Shown here: positions 1 through 9,062 of the stretch, in pieces
Layout of the letters: the number at the start of each line of letters is the position of its first letter
How positions within the stretch are numbered: position 1 is the stretch's first letter
DNA from: Okeanomitos corallinicola TIOX110
GTDB lineage: Bacteria > Cyanobacteriota > Cyanobacteriia > Cyanobacteriales > Nostocaceae
Length of the DNA: 64,000 bases
Direction: 5' to 3'
NCBI RefSeq assembly: GCF_038050375.1
Contig: NZ_CP150886.1
Location: 1,839,318-1,903,317 of the forward strand
The notes under the pieces: model-generated
The model's input: only the letters and a program-made list of their open reading frames with translations
Database searches by the model: none
Told to the model about the DNA's origin: nothing
Program-made: the position numbers and the translations under genes

Positions 1-1
1 A

Positions 2-622
2 GGAGTAAAAAACTTTTGGTTTGCCAGCACAGGTGATGTTTATAAACCATCTGAATTGCCTCATCAAGAAGATAGCATTATCGAACCATTTAACATCTAT
101 GGTTTAACTAAACTGATGGGTGAACAGTTACTTAAATTAGAATCTAAACATCAACCTTCAGCTAAATTTGTTATAGGTCGGTTGTTTAATCTTTATGGTG
201 TTCGGGAAACGAACCCTCACATAATTCCTGAGATTATCCAGCAGATACGTCAGCAACCAAATAAACCTCTATTTTTAGGTAATCTTTGGCCGCTTCGAGA
301 TATGGTGCCAGTAGAAGAAGCTGCTAGTGCAGTAATTGAATCTATACAAAAAGCACCTATAGGAATAACAACTGTTAATATTGCATCTGGCGTAGCCCAT
401 TCCATGGAAGAATTAATTGAAATAATGGGTAAAATTCTTGGTAAACCTATAGAAGTAAAAATAGATCCTGCTAAAATTCGCTCAGTAGAAAGGAGTCATT
501 TACAAGCTGATGTGAGTAAATTAAAAAAATTGATTGGCTGGACTCCTCATTCTGATGTATATCGAGGGTTAAAAAATTTATTAATGATTGAGGATAGTAC
601 ACAAGAAAATCTTATCACCTGA
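2..622 (+). CDS. NAD-dependent epimerase/dehydratase, 5' end cut by window edge
   Basis: C-terminal part of an extended short-chain dehydrogenase/reductase that acts on nucleotide sugars. The frame is open from base 2, so the N-terminal Rossmann glycine motif lies outside the window. Visible are the active-site stretch ASTGDVY, the catalytic YxxxK as YGLTK, the substrate-side motif RLFNLYG, and RDMVPVEEAA, which matches the usual RDxVxVxDxA. A TTG at 56 is inside the reading frame and is not a credible start, because conserved sequence continues upstream of it. It lies 24 bp before a glycosyltransferase, which fits sugar-nucleotide supply for a surface glycan. The exact substrate (GDP- or UDP/dTDP-sugar) cannot be told. 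Confidence 0.85.
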   Translation, partial: GVKNFWFASTGDVYKPSELPHQEDSIIEPFNIYGLTKLMGEQLLKLESKHQPSAKFVIGRLFNLYGVRETNPHIIPEIIQQIRQQPNKPLFLGNLWPLRDMVPVEEAASAVIESIQKAPIGITTVNIASGVAHSMEELIEIMGKILGKPIEVKIDPAKIRSVERSHLQADVSKLKKLIGWTPHSDVYRGLKNLLMIEDSTQENLIT

Positions 623-646
623 TATATATGTGATATTTTTATAATC

Positions 647-1771
647 ATGAAAATTGCCTTCAACGCTAGACTCTTAAACTCTCCAACTCTCAGAGGATGG
701 AATCGCTATACAATTAATCTTTTAATAGAATTGTCCTCATTAGACATAGAGCTTTTTCTCTACTCTGATAGTCCATTACATGAAAGTCATCTATCAAAAC
801 TACCAAAAGACTGTTACCAAGTCCGTATCTCTCCCCCCATGCGTTATATTTTATGGGAGCAATATTGGCTACCAAAACAGTGTAAAGAAGATCAAATAGA
901 CATCCTCCATTGTCCCATGAATTTTGGTTTACCTTGGTCTAGTCCTTGTCCGCGTGTGTTAACTTTACATGATGCCATAGACCAAATTTATTACTCTCAA
1001 AATATACCTTGGAATCAACAGTTAAGTCTCGCTAATCTGCAAAACAAATTTTATCATTGGGTGGCTAGACATAGAGCAGATCATATTATTACTGTTAGCC
1101 AATATTCAAAACAAGATATTGTCAAACATCTACAAATTCCAGAAGATAAAATAACAGTTATTTATGAAGCTGCCGATGACAAATTTCATAACGAAATAAC
1201 TTCAGAAAAACGAGTCCAAGTCAGAAATAAATATCAACTACAAGTTCCTTATATTTTTTACATTGGAGGTTGGGAAAAACGTAAAAATATCCCATTTTTG
1301 ATTAAAGCTTTTGCAGAGGCTAACTTAGATGGTATAGAATTAGTCTTAGCTGGTGGCAAAGATGAACAACGTGAACCACTTTTAAAATTGGCAGAATCAT
1401 TAGGTATTGCAAATCGTTTAAGGTTATTAGGTTGGGTAGATGACGAAGACTTACCAGCACTATATGGTGAAGCTCTTTGTTTTGTTTACCCTAGTGAATA
1501 TGAAGGTTTTGGTTTACAATTATGTGAAGCTATGGGGGTAGGGTGTCCAGTTTTAGCAGCTAGAAGTAGTTGTTTACCAGAGGTTTTAGGTGATGGGGGT
1601 GAAACTTTTTCACTTGATGAAACTAACGAATTAACTAATTGTTTACGTCGCTTATTTAATGATCAATCTTATTACAATGATTTAGTAAATAAATCTAAAC
1701 AACGGAGTTGTAAATTCAATTGGCAATTAACTGCTCAAACAACTATTAATGTTTACCAGCAATTAATATAA
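647..1771 (+). CDS. Glycosyltransferase family 4 (GT-B fold)
   Basis: Retaining GT-B glycosyltransferase of 374 aa, a normal length. The N-terminal half starts MKIAFNARLL and contains the acceptor-domain signature HDAIDQIY. The C-terminal half has YIGGWEKRKN, then the nucleotide-sugar-binding motif PSEYEGFGLQLCEAMG with the E-x7-E pair, followed by CPVLAARSSCLPEVLGDGG. It should transfer a sugar from a nucleotide donor to a lipid-linked or polysaccharide acceptor at the cytoplasmic face of the membrane. It is co-directional with and tightly spaced between the epimerase and a methyltransferase, consistent with a polysaccharide operon. Donor and acceptor are unknown. Confidence 0.88.
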   Translation: MKIAFNARLLNSPTLRGWNRYTINLLIELSSLDIELFLYSDSPLHESHLSKLPKDCYQVRISPPMRYILWEQYWLPKQCKEDQIDILHCPMNFGLPWSSPCPRVLTLHDAIDQIYYSQNIPWNQQLSLANLQNKFYHWVARHRADHIITVSQYSKQDIVKHLQIPEDKITVIYEAADDKFHNEITSEKRVQVRNKYQLQVPYIFYIGGWEKRKNIPFLIKAFAEANLDGIELVLAGGKDEQREPLLKLAESLGIANRLRLLGWVDDEDLPALYGEALCFVYPSEYEGFGLQLCEAMGVGCPVLAARSSCLPEVLGDGGETFSLDETNELTNCLRRLFNDQSYYNDLVNKSKQRSCKFNWQLTAQTTINVYQQLI

Positions 1772-1795
1772 ATACAAATATTGATATTCATTTTT

Positions 1796-2464
1796 ATGGA
1801 AACCAACCTAGTTTACTTGAATTACTGGCAAAGAAAAGATCTATTAAAATCAGGAGTCCCAAAATTTCCTGTATTGAGATGGTGGTCTACGTCGGAACTG
1901 TGCGAAGTTGAAAAAGTAATTTTTAGTAAATTCAAAGATCGAGATACTCTGCTTGATGTAGGTGCTGGTGATCTCAAAATCATGGAGAAGTTTCAAAAAG
2001 CAGGTTATTCAGGACAATACCACACACAAGATATAGGTGAAGAATTTTCATATAATTATCAAAACTTAGATGTCATTGATCATCAATATGATGCTATTTT
2101 ATGTCTAGATGTCATTGAACATTTACAACTACCAGAAGGTTTAGCTTTGATTCATAAAATGGTCAATCTTTTATCACCAAATGGTGTGTTAATTTTACAA
2201 ACTCCTAATGCTCGGTGTGTGAGAAGTCCCTTAATTTCAGATATGACCCATTTGCATTGTTATAACTTACCTGATTTATGGACTTACCTAACTTCTATGG
2301 GTTTAAAAGTAGAAGGATACAGAGTAGCTTTTGAACGAGAAAATACCAACCTGATTCAGCGTGGGTTAGAATTAATCAATAAATATATAATTACTCGAAT
2401 TTTAGGTCTAGACTACGCAGATAATATAGTTATCGTCGCCTATAAATCAAAAATTATTCAATAA
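1796..2464 (+). CDS. Class I SAM-dependent methyltransferase
   Basis: Predicted S-adenosylmethionine-dependent methyltransferase of 222 aa. Motif I is LLDVGAGDLKIMEKF and the post-motif is DAILCLDVIEHLQLP, typical of the Methyltransf_23/UbiG-like group that often modifies sugars or lipids. I place the start at the ATG at 1796 (METNLVYLNYW); an in-frame TTG lies 15 bp upstream at 1781. It begins 24 bp after the glycosyltransferase stop and ends 13 bp before the acyltransferase start, so it is probably co-transcribed and modifies the same glycan. Its substrate is not visible from sequence. Confidence 0.8.
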   Translation: METNLVYLNYWQRKDLLKSGVPKFPVLRWWSTSELCEVEKVIFSKFKDRDTLLDVGAGDLKIMEKFQKAGYSGQYHTQDIGEEFSYNYQNLDVIDHQYDAILCLDVIEHLQLPEGLALIHKMVNLLSPNGVLILQTPNARCVRSPLISDMTHLHCYNLPDLWTYLTSMGLKVEGYRVAFERENTNLIQRGLELINKYIITRILGLDYADNIVIVAYKSKIIQ

Positions 2465-2477
2465 ATTAAATATTGAT

Positions 2478-3137
2478 ATGGTATATCGTTTGATTCGTAA
2501 AGCCTTAAATGTTAACTGGCTTTCCCAATTGCAACTCAACAGTTGTGCCAGAAAATCTGGTATATTTGCCTGTCGGGGTAGGATTCAACTTAGTCTATGT
2601 TCAAATACTATTATTAATGCAGGTAAAAAAGTTTGTTATGTTGGCATTCCGTTATTAGGAAAATCAACACCAATAAATGATACAACAGTAATTGTCGCTG
2701 GCTCTAATGCCATATTAACTTTAAATGAATGTACTATAGGCAGGGGTGTAAAATTGGGTGTTGGAAATTCTGCATATCTGAGTATAGGAAGTAATTCTTA
2801 TATTACTGACAGCAGTAGAATAGCTGCTCAAAACTCAATTACTATTGGCAAAAACTGTGCTATATCCTTTGGAGTCACAATTATTGATGATGATGGCCAT
2901 GGATTTGGTTTACCTCCTTATTCAGCCCCAATAGTGATTGAAGATAATGTCTGGGTTGGTTGTAATGTAACTATTTTAAAAGGCGTGACAATTGGTGAAG
3001 GTTCAGTTGTAGCCGCCGGTGCAGTTGTAACCAAATCTTGTCCACCTCATTCTTTGATAGGAGGAGTGCCAGCCAAAGTAATTAAACAAGGAGTAAATTG
3101 GACTGATAAATCTAAACTTGAGCAATCGTTAATGTAA
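2478..3137 (+). CDS. Acyltransferase with left-handed beta-helix (hexapeptide repeats)
   Basis: 219-aa sugar O-acetyl/acyltransferase of the LbH family. Repeated hexapeptides run from about residue 75 to 205 (for example IGRGVK, IGSNSY, IGKNCA, IEDNVW, IGEGSV). The end carries the family signature VAAGAVVTKSCPPHSLIGGVPAKVIK, shown here in part as GGVPAKVIK, and the active-site histidine is likely in DDDGHGFG. Such enzymes form trimers and acetylate sugars using acetyl-CoA. The position between a methyltransferase and a flippase points to decoration of an exported polysaccharide unit. Confidence 0.85.
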   Translation: MVYRLIRKALNVNWLSQLQLNSCARKSGIFACRGRIQLSLCSNTIINAGKKVCYVGIPLLGKSTPINDTTVIVAGSNAILTLNECTIGRGVKLGVGNSAYLSIGSNSYITDSSRIAAQNSITIGKNCAISFGVTIIDDDGHGFGLPPYSAPIVIEDNVWVGCNVTILKGVTIGEGSVVAAGAVVTKSCPPHSLIGGVPAKVIKQGVNWTDKSKLEQSLM

Positions 3138-3200
3138 ACATTTCGCTACTCATTTTTTCTGTTATTCTTCCTAATATTTAATCAATTTAATACCAATACA

Positions 3201-4724
3201 ATGCAACGAACCGGACGCTCAGTAGTCAACTTCGCCACAGGACTGATGCTACAAGTGATGACACTGGGCATAGGTATATTTAGTACACCTCTTTTACTCG
3301 GTTGGCTAGGTGATGAACGCTTTGGCGCCTTTCGCGCGGCCACTGATTGGGGTAATTATCTCAATCTCCTAGAATTAGGTATTAGTGGCTCATTAATGGC
3401 ACTACTAGCAAAAGCTGTAGGTATTGGAGAACGTCAACAAATCCGCCTTACCCTAGCCACAGGAATCACAACCTACTTGAAAATCATGATAGTCATGATA
3501 CTGGCAGGTTTAGGATTAGGTATATTCATCACCCAACTTGTACCTGTAAAAGGAGTTTTAGTCAGTGAACTACAAACAGGCTACTGGTTAGGATTTCTGG
3601 CAATTTTCCTACTACCATTAAATCCCTTTAGACTATTAGCAGATGCCAGTCAACGTGGTTATTTTGCCAACGTTTTTATCATGTTTCAAAGCCTGTTAAT
3701 TACTGGGTTGGCATTATTACTGGCATCCAGGGGATTTGGTATTACAGGTCAGTATATAGCTGTACTTGCTGGCAATATTGCTTTTCAACTCTTGATGTCC
3801 TGGGATGGGTTGCATCGCTATCCTGATGTTGTATTGGCAATTAAAGATTTAAAAGCCCAAAAACCTATAGAAAAAAAACTTTGGCAACTCAACTGGTCAA
3901 CATTTGCCCTCAGACTTTCAGGTCAATTTGGCTTATTTACAGATAACATTATCATCTCTTATATTCTTAATCCGGCAACAGTTGTACCATTTTTTGTTAC
4001 TCAACGTTTAGCATCAATCGCACAAACACAAATACAAGGTATTGGTAATGCTACCTGGGCAGCTTTAGCTGACCTCCATGCTAAAGGAGAAATGGAAAAA
4101 TTTAATGCTCGGTTGATTGAATTAACCAGGTTAGTAACAGTAATGGGTGTAACGTTTATGGTGAGTATTGCGGCCTATAACCATCACTTTATTAAATTAT
4201 GGGTCGGAGAAGACCGTTTTGGTGGTGATGGAATTACCCTACTTGCTACCTGTAATGGTTTATTACTAGGACTTTTATCCCTTTGGTCATGGTGTTTTAG
4301 TGGTACGGGGAAGCAACCTGAATTAGTTCGTACTGCTACACTTTCCGCTGCCATTAATTTCGTGACCAGTATTATCTGTACTCAAGTTTTCGGCATTATT
4401 GGACCACTATTAGGTACTTTTATTGCATTTACAACAGTTAGTTTGTGGCAGTTACCTTTATTAATGCGGGAAGGTTTTGGTACATCTTTAAAACAACTGT
4501 TTATAGCAGTTGCCAAACCTCTAGCAGTTGGTATTCCTTACGGTTTAGTAATTTGGTTGATTGCTAAAAATCACACTCCTTGGGGGTGGTTAGGGTTAGC
4601 TGCGGAAATGAGCTTAACTGCGTCTATTTATCTTGTTGTAGCTTGGTTGTTAATTTTGAATAAATCTGAACGTCAACAATGGATTGATAGATTTAGTATG
4701 TTGTTCTCTAGATTTAAGCGTTAG
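3201..4724 (+). CDS. Wzx-like polysaccharide flippase (MOP superfamily)
   Basis: 507-aa polytopic membrane protein with about 12 to 14 hydrophobic segments spread along its whole length, starting with a segment near residues 10-35 (FATGLMLQVMTLGIGIFSTP). The early GDERFGAFR loop and overall layout fit the oligosaccharide flippase branch of the MOP exporter superfamily. It should move lipid-linked repeat units across the plasma membrane. Immediate neighbours (epimerase, glycosyltransferase, methyltransferase, acyltransferase) support this. No Wzy polymerase or Wza/Wzc genes are visible, so the rest of the export machinery must be upstream or elsewhere. Confidence 0.82.
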   Translation: MQRTGRSVVNFATGLMLQVMTLGIGIFSTPLLLGWLGDERFGAFRAATDWGNYLNLLELGISGSLMALLAKAVGIGERQQIRLTLATGITTYLKIMIVMILAGLGLGIFITQLVPVKGVLVSELQTGYWLGFLAIFLLPLNPFRLLADASQRGYFANVFIMFQSLLITGLALLLASRGFGITGQYIAVLAGNIAFQLLMSWDGLHRYPDVVLAIKDLKAQKPIEKKLWQLNWSTFALRLSGQFGLFTDNIIISYILNPATVVPFFVTQRLASIAQTQIQGIGNATWAALADLHAKGEMEKFNARLIELTRLVTVMGVTFMVSIAAYNHHFIKLWVGEDRFGGDGITLLATCNGLLLGLLSLWSWCFSGTGKQPELVRTATLSAAINFVTSIICTQVFGIIGPLLGTFIAFTTVSLWQLPLLMREGFGTSLKQLFIAVAKPLAVGIPYGLVIWLIAKNHTPWGWLGLAAEMSLTASIYLVVAWLLILNKSERQQWIDRFSMLFSRFKR

Positions 4725-4746
4725 TCTATTGTTCATTTTTACCACC

Positions 4747-5289
4747 ATGAATCATCAAACCCATTTACAAACTATTCTCTCTAATTCAATTATCGGGACT
4801 GTTTTACCACATATTTCTCAACTAAACTTACCTAACTGGTGGTTAGCAGGGGGAGCAGTACGAAATACTGTTTGGTGTAACCTATTTGGTGAAGAATGCC
4901 AGTTATTTATTAAAGACTTTGATATTGCCTTTTTTGATTTACAAGGCCACCGTGAACAAGAACAGAGAGCAAAATCAACTCTAACTACACAATTTTCTGA
5001 CCATGAATTTGATGTCAAAAATCAAGCTAGTTTTGGTCGCTGGCGTGCAGGTACAACAATATATCATAGTACAGAAGATGGTATTAAAGATTGGTTGCAC
5101 ACTGCAACTGCTGTAGGTGTATCTATAAATAAGAAAGGAGAATTACAATTCTTCGCACCCTATGGTTTAGATGATTTATTCAGTGGTATTATTAGACCAA
5201 CCCCCACGCATATGAATGATATCAAAGCAATAGATAAAGCAGATGGATTTATAGAAAAGTGTAATAGACTGAAACTTATATCTTTATGA
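4747..5289 (+). CDS. Nucleotidyltransferase family protein (COG3575-like)
   Basis: 180-aa protein of the small nucleotidyltransferase group (NTP_transf_6/DUF925). Motifs seen are WLAGGAVRNTVW (GG before the metal site) and KDFDIAFFD, where the two aspartates should bind metal. Further on, GVSINKKGELQFFAPYGLDDLFSG matches the family's conserved C-terminal part. The ATG at 4747 is chosen; the same frame is open 63 bp upstream into the flippase gene but only from a TTG. Substrate is unknown. It is the last gene of the + strand glycan block, though it may be functionally unrelated. Confidence 0.72.
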   Translation: MNHQTHLQTILSNSIIGTVLPHISQLNLPNWWLAGGAVRNTVWCNLFGEECQLFIKDFDIAFFDLQGHREQEQRAKSTLTTQFSDHEFDVKNQASFGRWRAGTTIYHSTEDGIKDWLHTATAVGVSINKKGELQFFAPYGLDDLFSGIIRPTPTHMNDIKAIDKADGFIEKCNRLKLISL

Positions 5290-5757
5290 AATGATGCAAA
5301 GATAAAAACGTATTTTATCTTGTTTTTGTTTAGTGATTATAGACAACTTACAGATAGAATCTGTAATTTCCCATATATTCCCACATATGTTATTCTATCA
5401 ATATCAGTAATTTCCTATATTTTTTATCCTAGTCAAATAAAAATCATAAATAATCAAGCCGAACCACAATTATAGATATTAGTCAACCTTTCTTGAGGCA
5501 TATTTTTTTATATCTTTAGATAGATTTACTATAATAGAAATATGTAATATCTTCATATAGTGAGATATTAATAAGATTTCCATCACTGGAAGCTAGGGTG
5601 TTGTAAACAAGTTTTTTTATCCAATTGCAGCTTACCCATACACTAATTTCTCTAGTAAATATTCCTCTCTTCAAAAGAGGCATTAATGACTTCAAATTAC
5701 CCCTTGTAGTTTCTCGTGAACATAGAAACTATAGGGGGTATTTTTTATTAATAACAA
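5290..5757. other. Gene-free, AT-rich interval between convergent genes; possible small RNA
   Basis: No coding frame is convincing. The first 280 bp are AT-rich and featureless. From about 5575 the + strand shows three successive hairpins: one near 5578-5595 (TTCC/GGAA), one at 5664-5680 (CCTCT/AGAGG), and a strong terminator at 5699-5746. A structured run ending in a U-tract is what an independently transcribed small RNA looks like, but it could equally be the 3' end of the upstream mRNA. Confidence 0.3.
5699..5746 (+). terminator. Rho-independent terminator, + strand
   Basis: Stem of 16 bp (5699-5714 with 5724-5739, two G-T pairs, no mismatch), loop CGTGAACAT, then TTTTTT at 5741-5746. The T-run lies on the + strand side only, so it stops + strand transcription coming from the glycan block or from a small RNA in the interval, and shields the oppositely oriented TPR gene. 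Confidence 0.8.
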
Positions 5758-8169
5758 CTAACTTCTAGTTAATTGTTGAAAGCTTTCTTCCGTATTAATT
5801 TCATCAAAATCTATATCTGTCGCAGCATCTTCTTTATAACTTGGTTTAAGCTCAATTGCTTTTTGCAAATTCTCTACAGCTAGTTCAACTTCTCTCTGTA
5901 GTGCATAACAAGCCGCTTTATTATAATAAGCACTAGCATAATCTGGCTTAATTTCTAATGCTTTATTGAAATCAATAATTGCTTCGTCATCTTTTCCTAA
6001 TCTCACTAAAGTATAACCACGTTTATCCCATGCTTTGGGGGAGTTAGGTTGAACTTCTAAAGCTTTATCAAAGGAAATAATTGCATCTTCGTAACGTTCA
6101 ATTTCTATTAAAGACAAACCACGATTTAACCAAGCTACTCCATCATCTGGTTTAATTTGCGTAGCTTTATCAAAACAATTAAATGCTTCTCTATGTTTGC
6201 CTAAATTACCACAAGCAACACCAATATCACACCATGCTTGATGGTATTCTGGGTTAATTTTAATAGCTCTATTATAAGACATAATTGCGTCTTTAAAGCG
6301 TTTTAACTTATTCAAAATTAAACCACGTTTCAGCCAAACTTCTGCATTATCAGGTTGAATATCAACAACTTGTGCATACATAGCTAACGCATCCTCGTAG
6401 CGTTTTTCTGAAAATAGTATTTCTGCTTCTTTAAGATAGTCATCTGTAGAAACATCAGGTTCTGGTGGTTGTGCTACTTTTTCTGTTACTTTTTCCTGTT
6501 CTGGGATAACTTGAGGAGGGTTTTCTGCTAATTCTTGTAAAATAGCATCTTTGCGTTTTTGAGCATCTAGTTTTAATTCTGCAAATTGTTCTACAAATTC
6601 TGATTCTAGGTTTTCTAATTTTTCTAAGTTTTCTAAAACACTTAATTTTCTCTTTTGTACATCAGTTTGAATATCTGAAAACTGACCAGTAAATTCATCA
6701 CTAGAGTTTTTTAAACTATCAATAATTTGTTGTTGACGTAATTCCGCATTGTTTTGTAATTCTGTCAGTTGTTTGATAAATTCGGATTTTAAACTTTCTA
6801 AGTTTTCTAAAACACTTAATTTTCGCTTTTGTACATTAGTTTGAATATCTGAAAACTGACCAGTAAATTCATGACTAGAGCTTTCTAAATTATCAATAAT
6901 TTGTTGTTGACGTAATTCCGCAGTATTTTGTAATTCTTTGATTTGATTAATAGACTCTAATGCTAACTTGTGTAAATTCTCTGTAATGAGAACTTGCTGT
7001 TGTTGAATATTTTTTTGTACATTAGTTTGAATATCTGAAAATTGACCAGTAAATTCATGACTGGATGTTTCTAAATTATCAATAATTTGTTGTTGAAATA
7101 ATTCCGAAGTATTTTGTAATTCTTGGAGTTGATGAGAAAATTCTAACTGTAATTTACCCAAAGCATCGAATAAACTATTTTTTTGACTTTGAGCATTAGC
7201 TTGTAAATCAGCAAGTTGTGATTGAAATAAATTATTTAATTGTTCTAAGTTAGAAATAAATATATCTTTTTGATGTTGAGCGTCTGACTGAAATTGAAAT
7301 AACTGATCAGTAAATTCTGAGCGTGACTGTGATATACTTTCAAAAGTTTGTTCTTGTTGCTGTAGCGTTTCTACCTCCCAACCATGCAGTCGAGATAACA
7401 ATTGAGAACGGGATGCTTCAATGTCATTCACAGCAGATTCTTTCTGATTTTCAACTTCTGACCTTAATTTATTAAACAATGAAAATAACTCAAGTTCTAA
7501 TTTTTTGATATTTTCAATGGTAATTTTCTGTTGTTGAGCAGATAATGTGACTTGTTCTAATTGAGTATTTAATTTAAATTCTAAATTGCTGATGTTTTCT
7601 TGAGCAGATTCAACTTCTCGTTCTAAAGCTGTTAAAAATTCTTGTTTTGATTTGGGTAAATCAGATAAAAGGATAGATAAATTTTCTTCTTCACCTTGAA
7701 TTGTTTGTTGAAGTCTGTTCACTTCCTGAGTTAATTCCTGGGTGAGATTTTGAGATGTTGTAATCAAATTTTCTGCTTCTTGGTTAACAGTAGTTAATTT
7801 AGTTTGCAGCTTTTCTATTCCTTGTACTTGCTGCATTGCACGCTCAACAACTTCCCGAATTATAGCTTTCCTCAATAACCATAATGTTGTAATCAAAACC
7901 ACTGGAAATAAACTTAAAATAGTTAACCAGATATTAAGTAGGGTATTCGTGCGAGAAAAAGCACGCTCAAAGTCTGAATGTACTTGCTTTTGAGTTATAT
8001 TTTCCTGTCGTAGTCGGTTTAATTCTTCTCTTTCTTGATTTGATAATACCTGAGCATGAGCGGATAGTTCCAGTTTTCCACTAATAAAACCTGTGGATAT
8101 CAGCAAGGGAGATAATAAAATGGCGATTTTTAAAGCTTTTTTGGAAAAAATGGTTTTTTTTATGTTCAT
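5758..8169 (-). CDS. Membrane-anchored coiled-coil protein with C-terminal TPR repeats
   Basis: 803-aa protein. N-terminus is signal-like (residues 1-40, ending SAHAQ). A second hydrophobic segment lies near residues 75-99. Residues 105-560 are almost entirely Glu/Gln/Lys/Leu-rich coiled coil, including three near-identical blocks of 58-62 residues. Residues about 575-785 hold six TPR units (for example EVWLKRGLILNKLKRFKDAI, AWLNRGLSLIEIERYEDAI). The C-terminus is acidic. Architecture suggests a structural or scaffolding protein at the cell envelope, with the TPRs docking partners. No enzymatic motif is seen. The ATG at 8169 gives the signal-like N-terminus. It is divergent from the Rieske gene, 252 bp apart. 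Confidence 0.7.
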   Translation of the reverse strand: MNIKKTIFSKKALKIAILLSPLLISTGFISGKLELSAHAQVLSNQEREELNRLRQENITQKQVHSDFERAFSRTNTLLNIWLTILSLFPVVLITTLWLLRKAIIREVVERAMQQVQGIEKLQTKLTTVNQEAENLITTSQNLTQELTQEVNRLQQTIQGEEENLSILLSDLPKSKQEFLTALEREVESAQENISNLEFKLNTQLEQVTLSAQQQKITIENIKKLELELFSLFNKLRSEVENQKESAVNDIEASRSQLLSRLHGWEVETLQQQEQTFESISQSRSEFTDQLFQFQSDAQHQKDIFISNLEQLNNLFQSQLADLQANAQSQKNSLFDALGKLQLEFSHQLQELQNTSELFQQQIIDNLETSSHEFTGQFSDIQTNVQKNIQQQQVLITENLHKLALESINQIKELQNTAELRQQQIIDNLESSSHEFTGQFSDIQTNVQKRKLSVLENLESLKSEFIKQLTELQNNAELRQQQIIDSLKNSSDEFTGQFSDIQTDVQKRKLSVLENLEKLENLESEFVEQFAELKLDAQKRKDAILQELAENPPQVIPEQEKVTEKVAQPPEPDVSTDDYLKEAEILFSEKRYEDALAMYAQVVDIQPDNAEVWLKRGLILNKLKRFKDAIMSYNRAIKINPEYHQAWCDIGVACGNLGKHREAFNCFDKATQIKPDDGVAWLNRGLSLIEIERYEDAIISFDKALEVQPNSPKAWDKRGYTLVRLGKDDEAIIDFNKALEIKPDYASAYYNKAACYALQREVELAVENLQKAIELKPSYKEDAATDIDFDEINTEESFQQLTRS
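6641..7130 (-). repeat. Tandem coding repeats inside the coiled-coil gene
   Basis: Three near-identical blocks. The marker AATAATTTGTTGTTGA starts at 6721, 6895 and 7081, giving periods of 174 and 186 bp (58 and 62 codons). Each block encodes QQQIIDxL, then EFTGQFSDIQTxVQK. The blocks at 6721 and 6895 are more alike at the DNA level than the third, so the array has expanded by recent duplication. Confidence 0.85.
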
Positions 8170-8421
8170 AACACCTTCCCTATCCCTTAGTTAGTTTTTG
8201 CGGCGGTATGTCTATGATAGATGATGGATGTGGGGTTTCTGGATTTTAGGGTGGTTGTCTGGTGTGAGCAGATTAGGGGAGTGCATTGGTGACAAGTTAA
8301 GGCTGTAAGTCCTTATTTATAAAGTGTATTGATTCTATATCTTGATTAAATTCAAGACAATATGAAATTTATCAGTAATAATAAGTGATAGTTAAAAATC
8401 AAACCAAAAATAACAGCATCT

Positions 8422-8877
8422 ATGAAAAGACGTGAATTTTTCAACTGGGTCGGTTTAGGGTTATTAGCAAGTTCCTTACCTGTAGCAATAGCAGCTTGCA
8501 CTAACGACTCTAGTACAACTGCATCTTCCCCCTCAGAAACTGCTGCTACAAAAACTACTGCTGAAGACTGGCAGAAAGTTGGTACTGTAGCAGAACTAGA
8601 TAAAACAGGACAATTGTTAGTAGAAAATTCCCCTATCGGTGCTGTGTTGGTAGTTGGTACATCTAAAGAAGCAGAAAACTTAACTGCGGTTAACCCTACC
8701 TGTACTCACAAAGGTTGTACTGTGGAATGGAAAACAGATAAAGATAGGTTTGTTTGTCCTTGTCATGATGCGATATTTACTACTGAAGGAAAAGTTAACG
8801 GGGGTCCAGCACAAAAACCTCTAAAAACCTATTTAGCTAAAATTGAAAGTGGTTCTGTACTTGTGAAATCAGCTTAG
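8422..8877 (+). CDS. Rieske [2Fe-2S] protein with Tat/lipoprotein N-terminus
   Basis: 151 aa. The N-terminus MKRREFFNWVG has twin arginines, followed by a hydrophobic stretch and AIAAC, which reads as a lipobox. Export by Tat and anchoring to a membrane is therefore likely. The Rieske domain has both cluster-binding boxes, CTHKGC and CPCHDAIF, with the two Cys and two His. Standard boxes read CPCHGS, so the DA after His is a variation. It is too short for PetC of the cytochrome b6f complex and lacks its single long helix. Role is probably a periplasmic or thylakoid-lumen electron carrier; partner unknown. No oxidase subunit is next to it. Confidence 0.85.
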   Translation: MKRREFFNWVGLGLLASSLPVAIAACTNDSSTTASSPSETAATKTTAEDWQKVGTVAELDKTGQLLVENSPIGAVLVVGTSKEAENLTAVNPTCTHKGCTVEWKTDKDRFVCPCHDAIFTTEGKVNGGPAQKPLKTYLAKIESGSVLVKSA

Positions 8878-8962
8878 AACAAAGATTCCTACGAATTGAG
8901 TAATTTTAAAATTTGTCTTCAAATCTACTGAACTAGGTAAATAAATTTACTTAGATAATTAC

Positions 8963-8984
8963 AGCCTAAAATTTCACTTAGGCT
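8963..8984. terminator. Hairpin terminator between convergent genes
   Basis: Perfect 7-bp stem AGCCTAA/TTAGGCT with an 8-nt loop. It is flanked on both sides by A/T-rich sequence and lies between the Rieske gene (+) and the MBL-fold gene (-), so it can serve both. A HIP1 palindrome follows at 9002-9009. Confidence 0.6.
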
Positions 8985-9062
8985 ACTATTTAAAATTTTT
9001 AGCGATCGCACAACCTGATCGCCGTTACTTATTTACTACTTTTTATCACTGTCAGCAATAAC

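Noticed and set aside
6641-7130. Repeats that at first look like a CRISPR or iteron array
   Set aside because: The period is 174-186 bp, the repeats are in frame and encode coiled coil; no short constant repeats with unique spacers.
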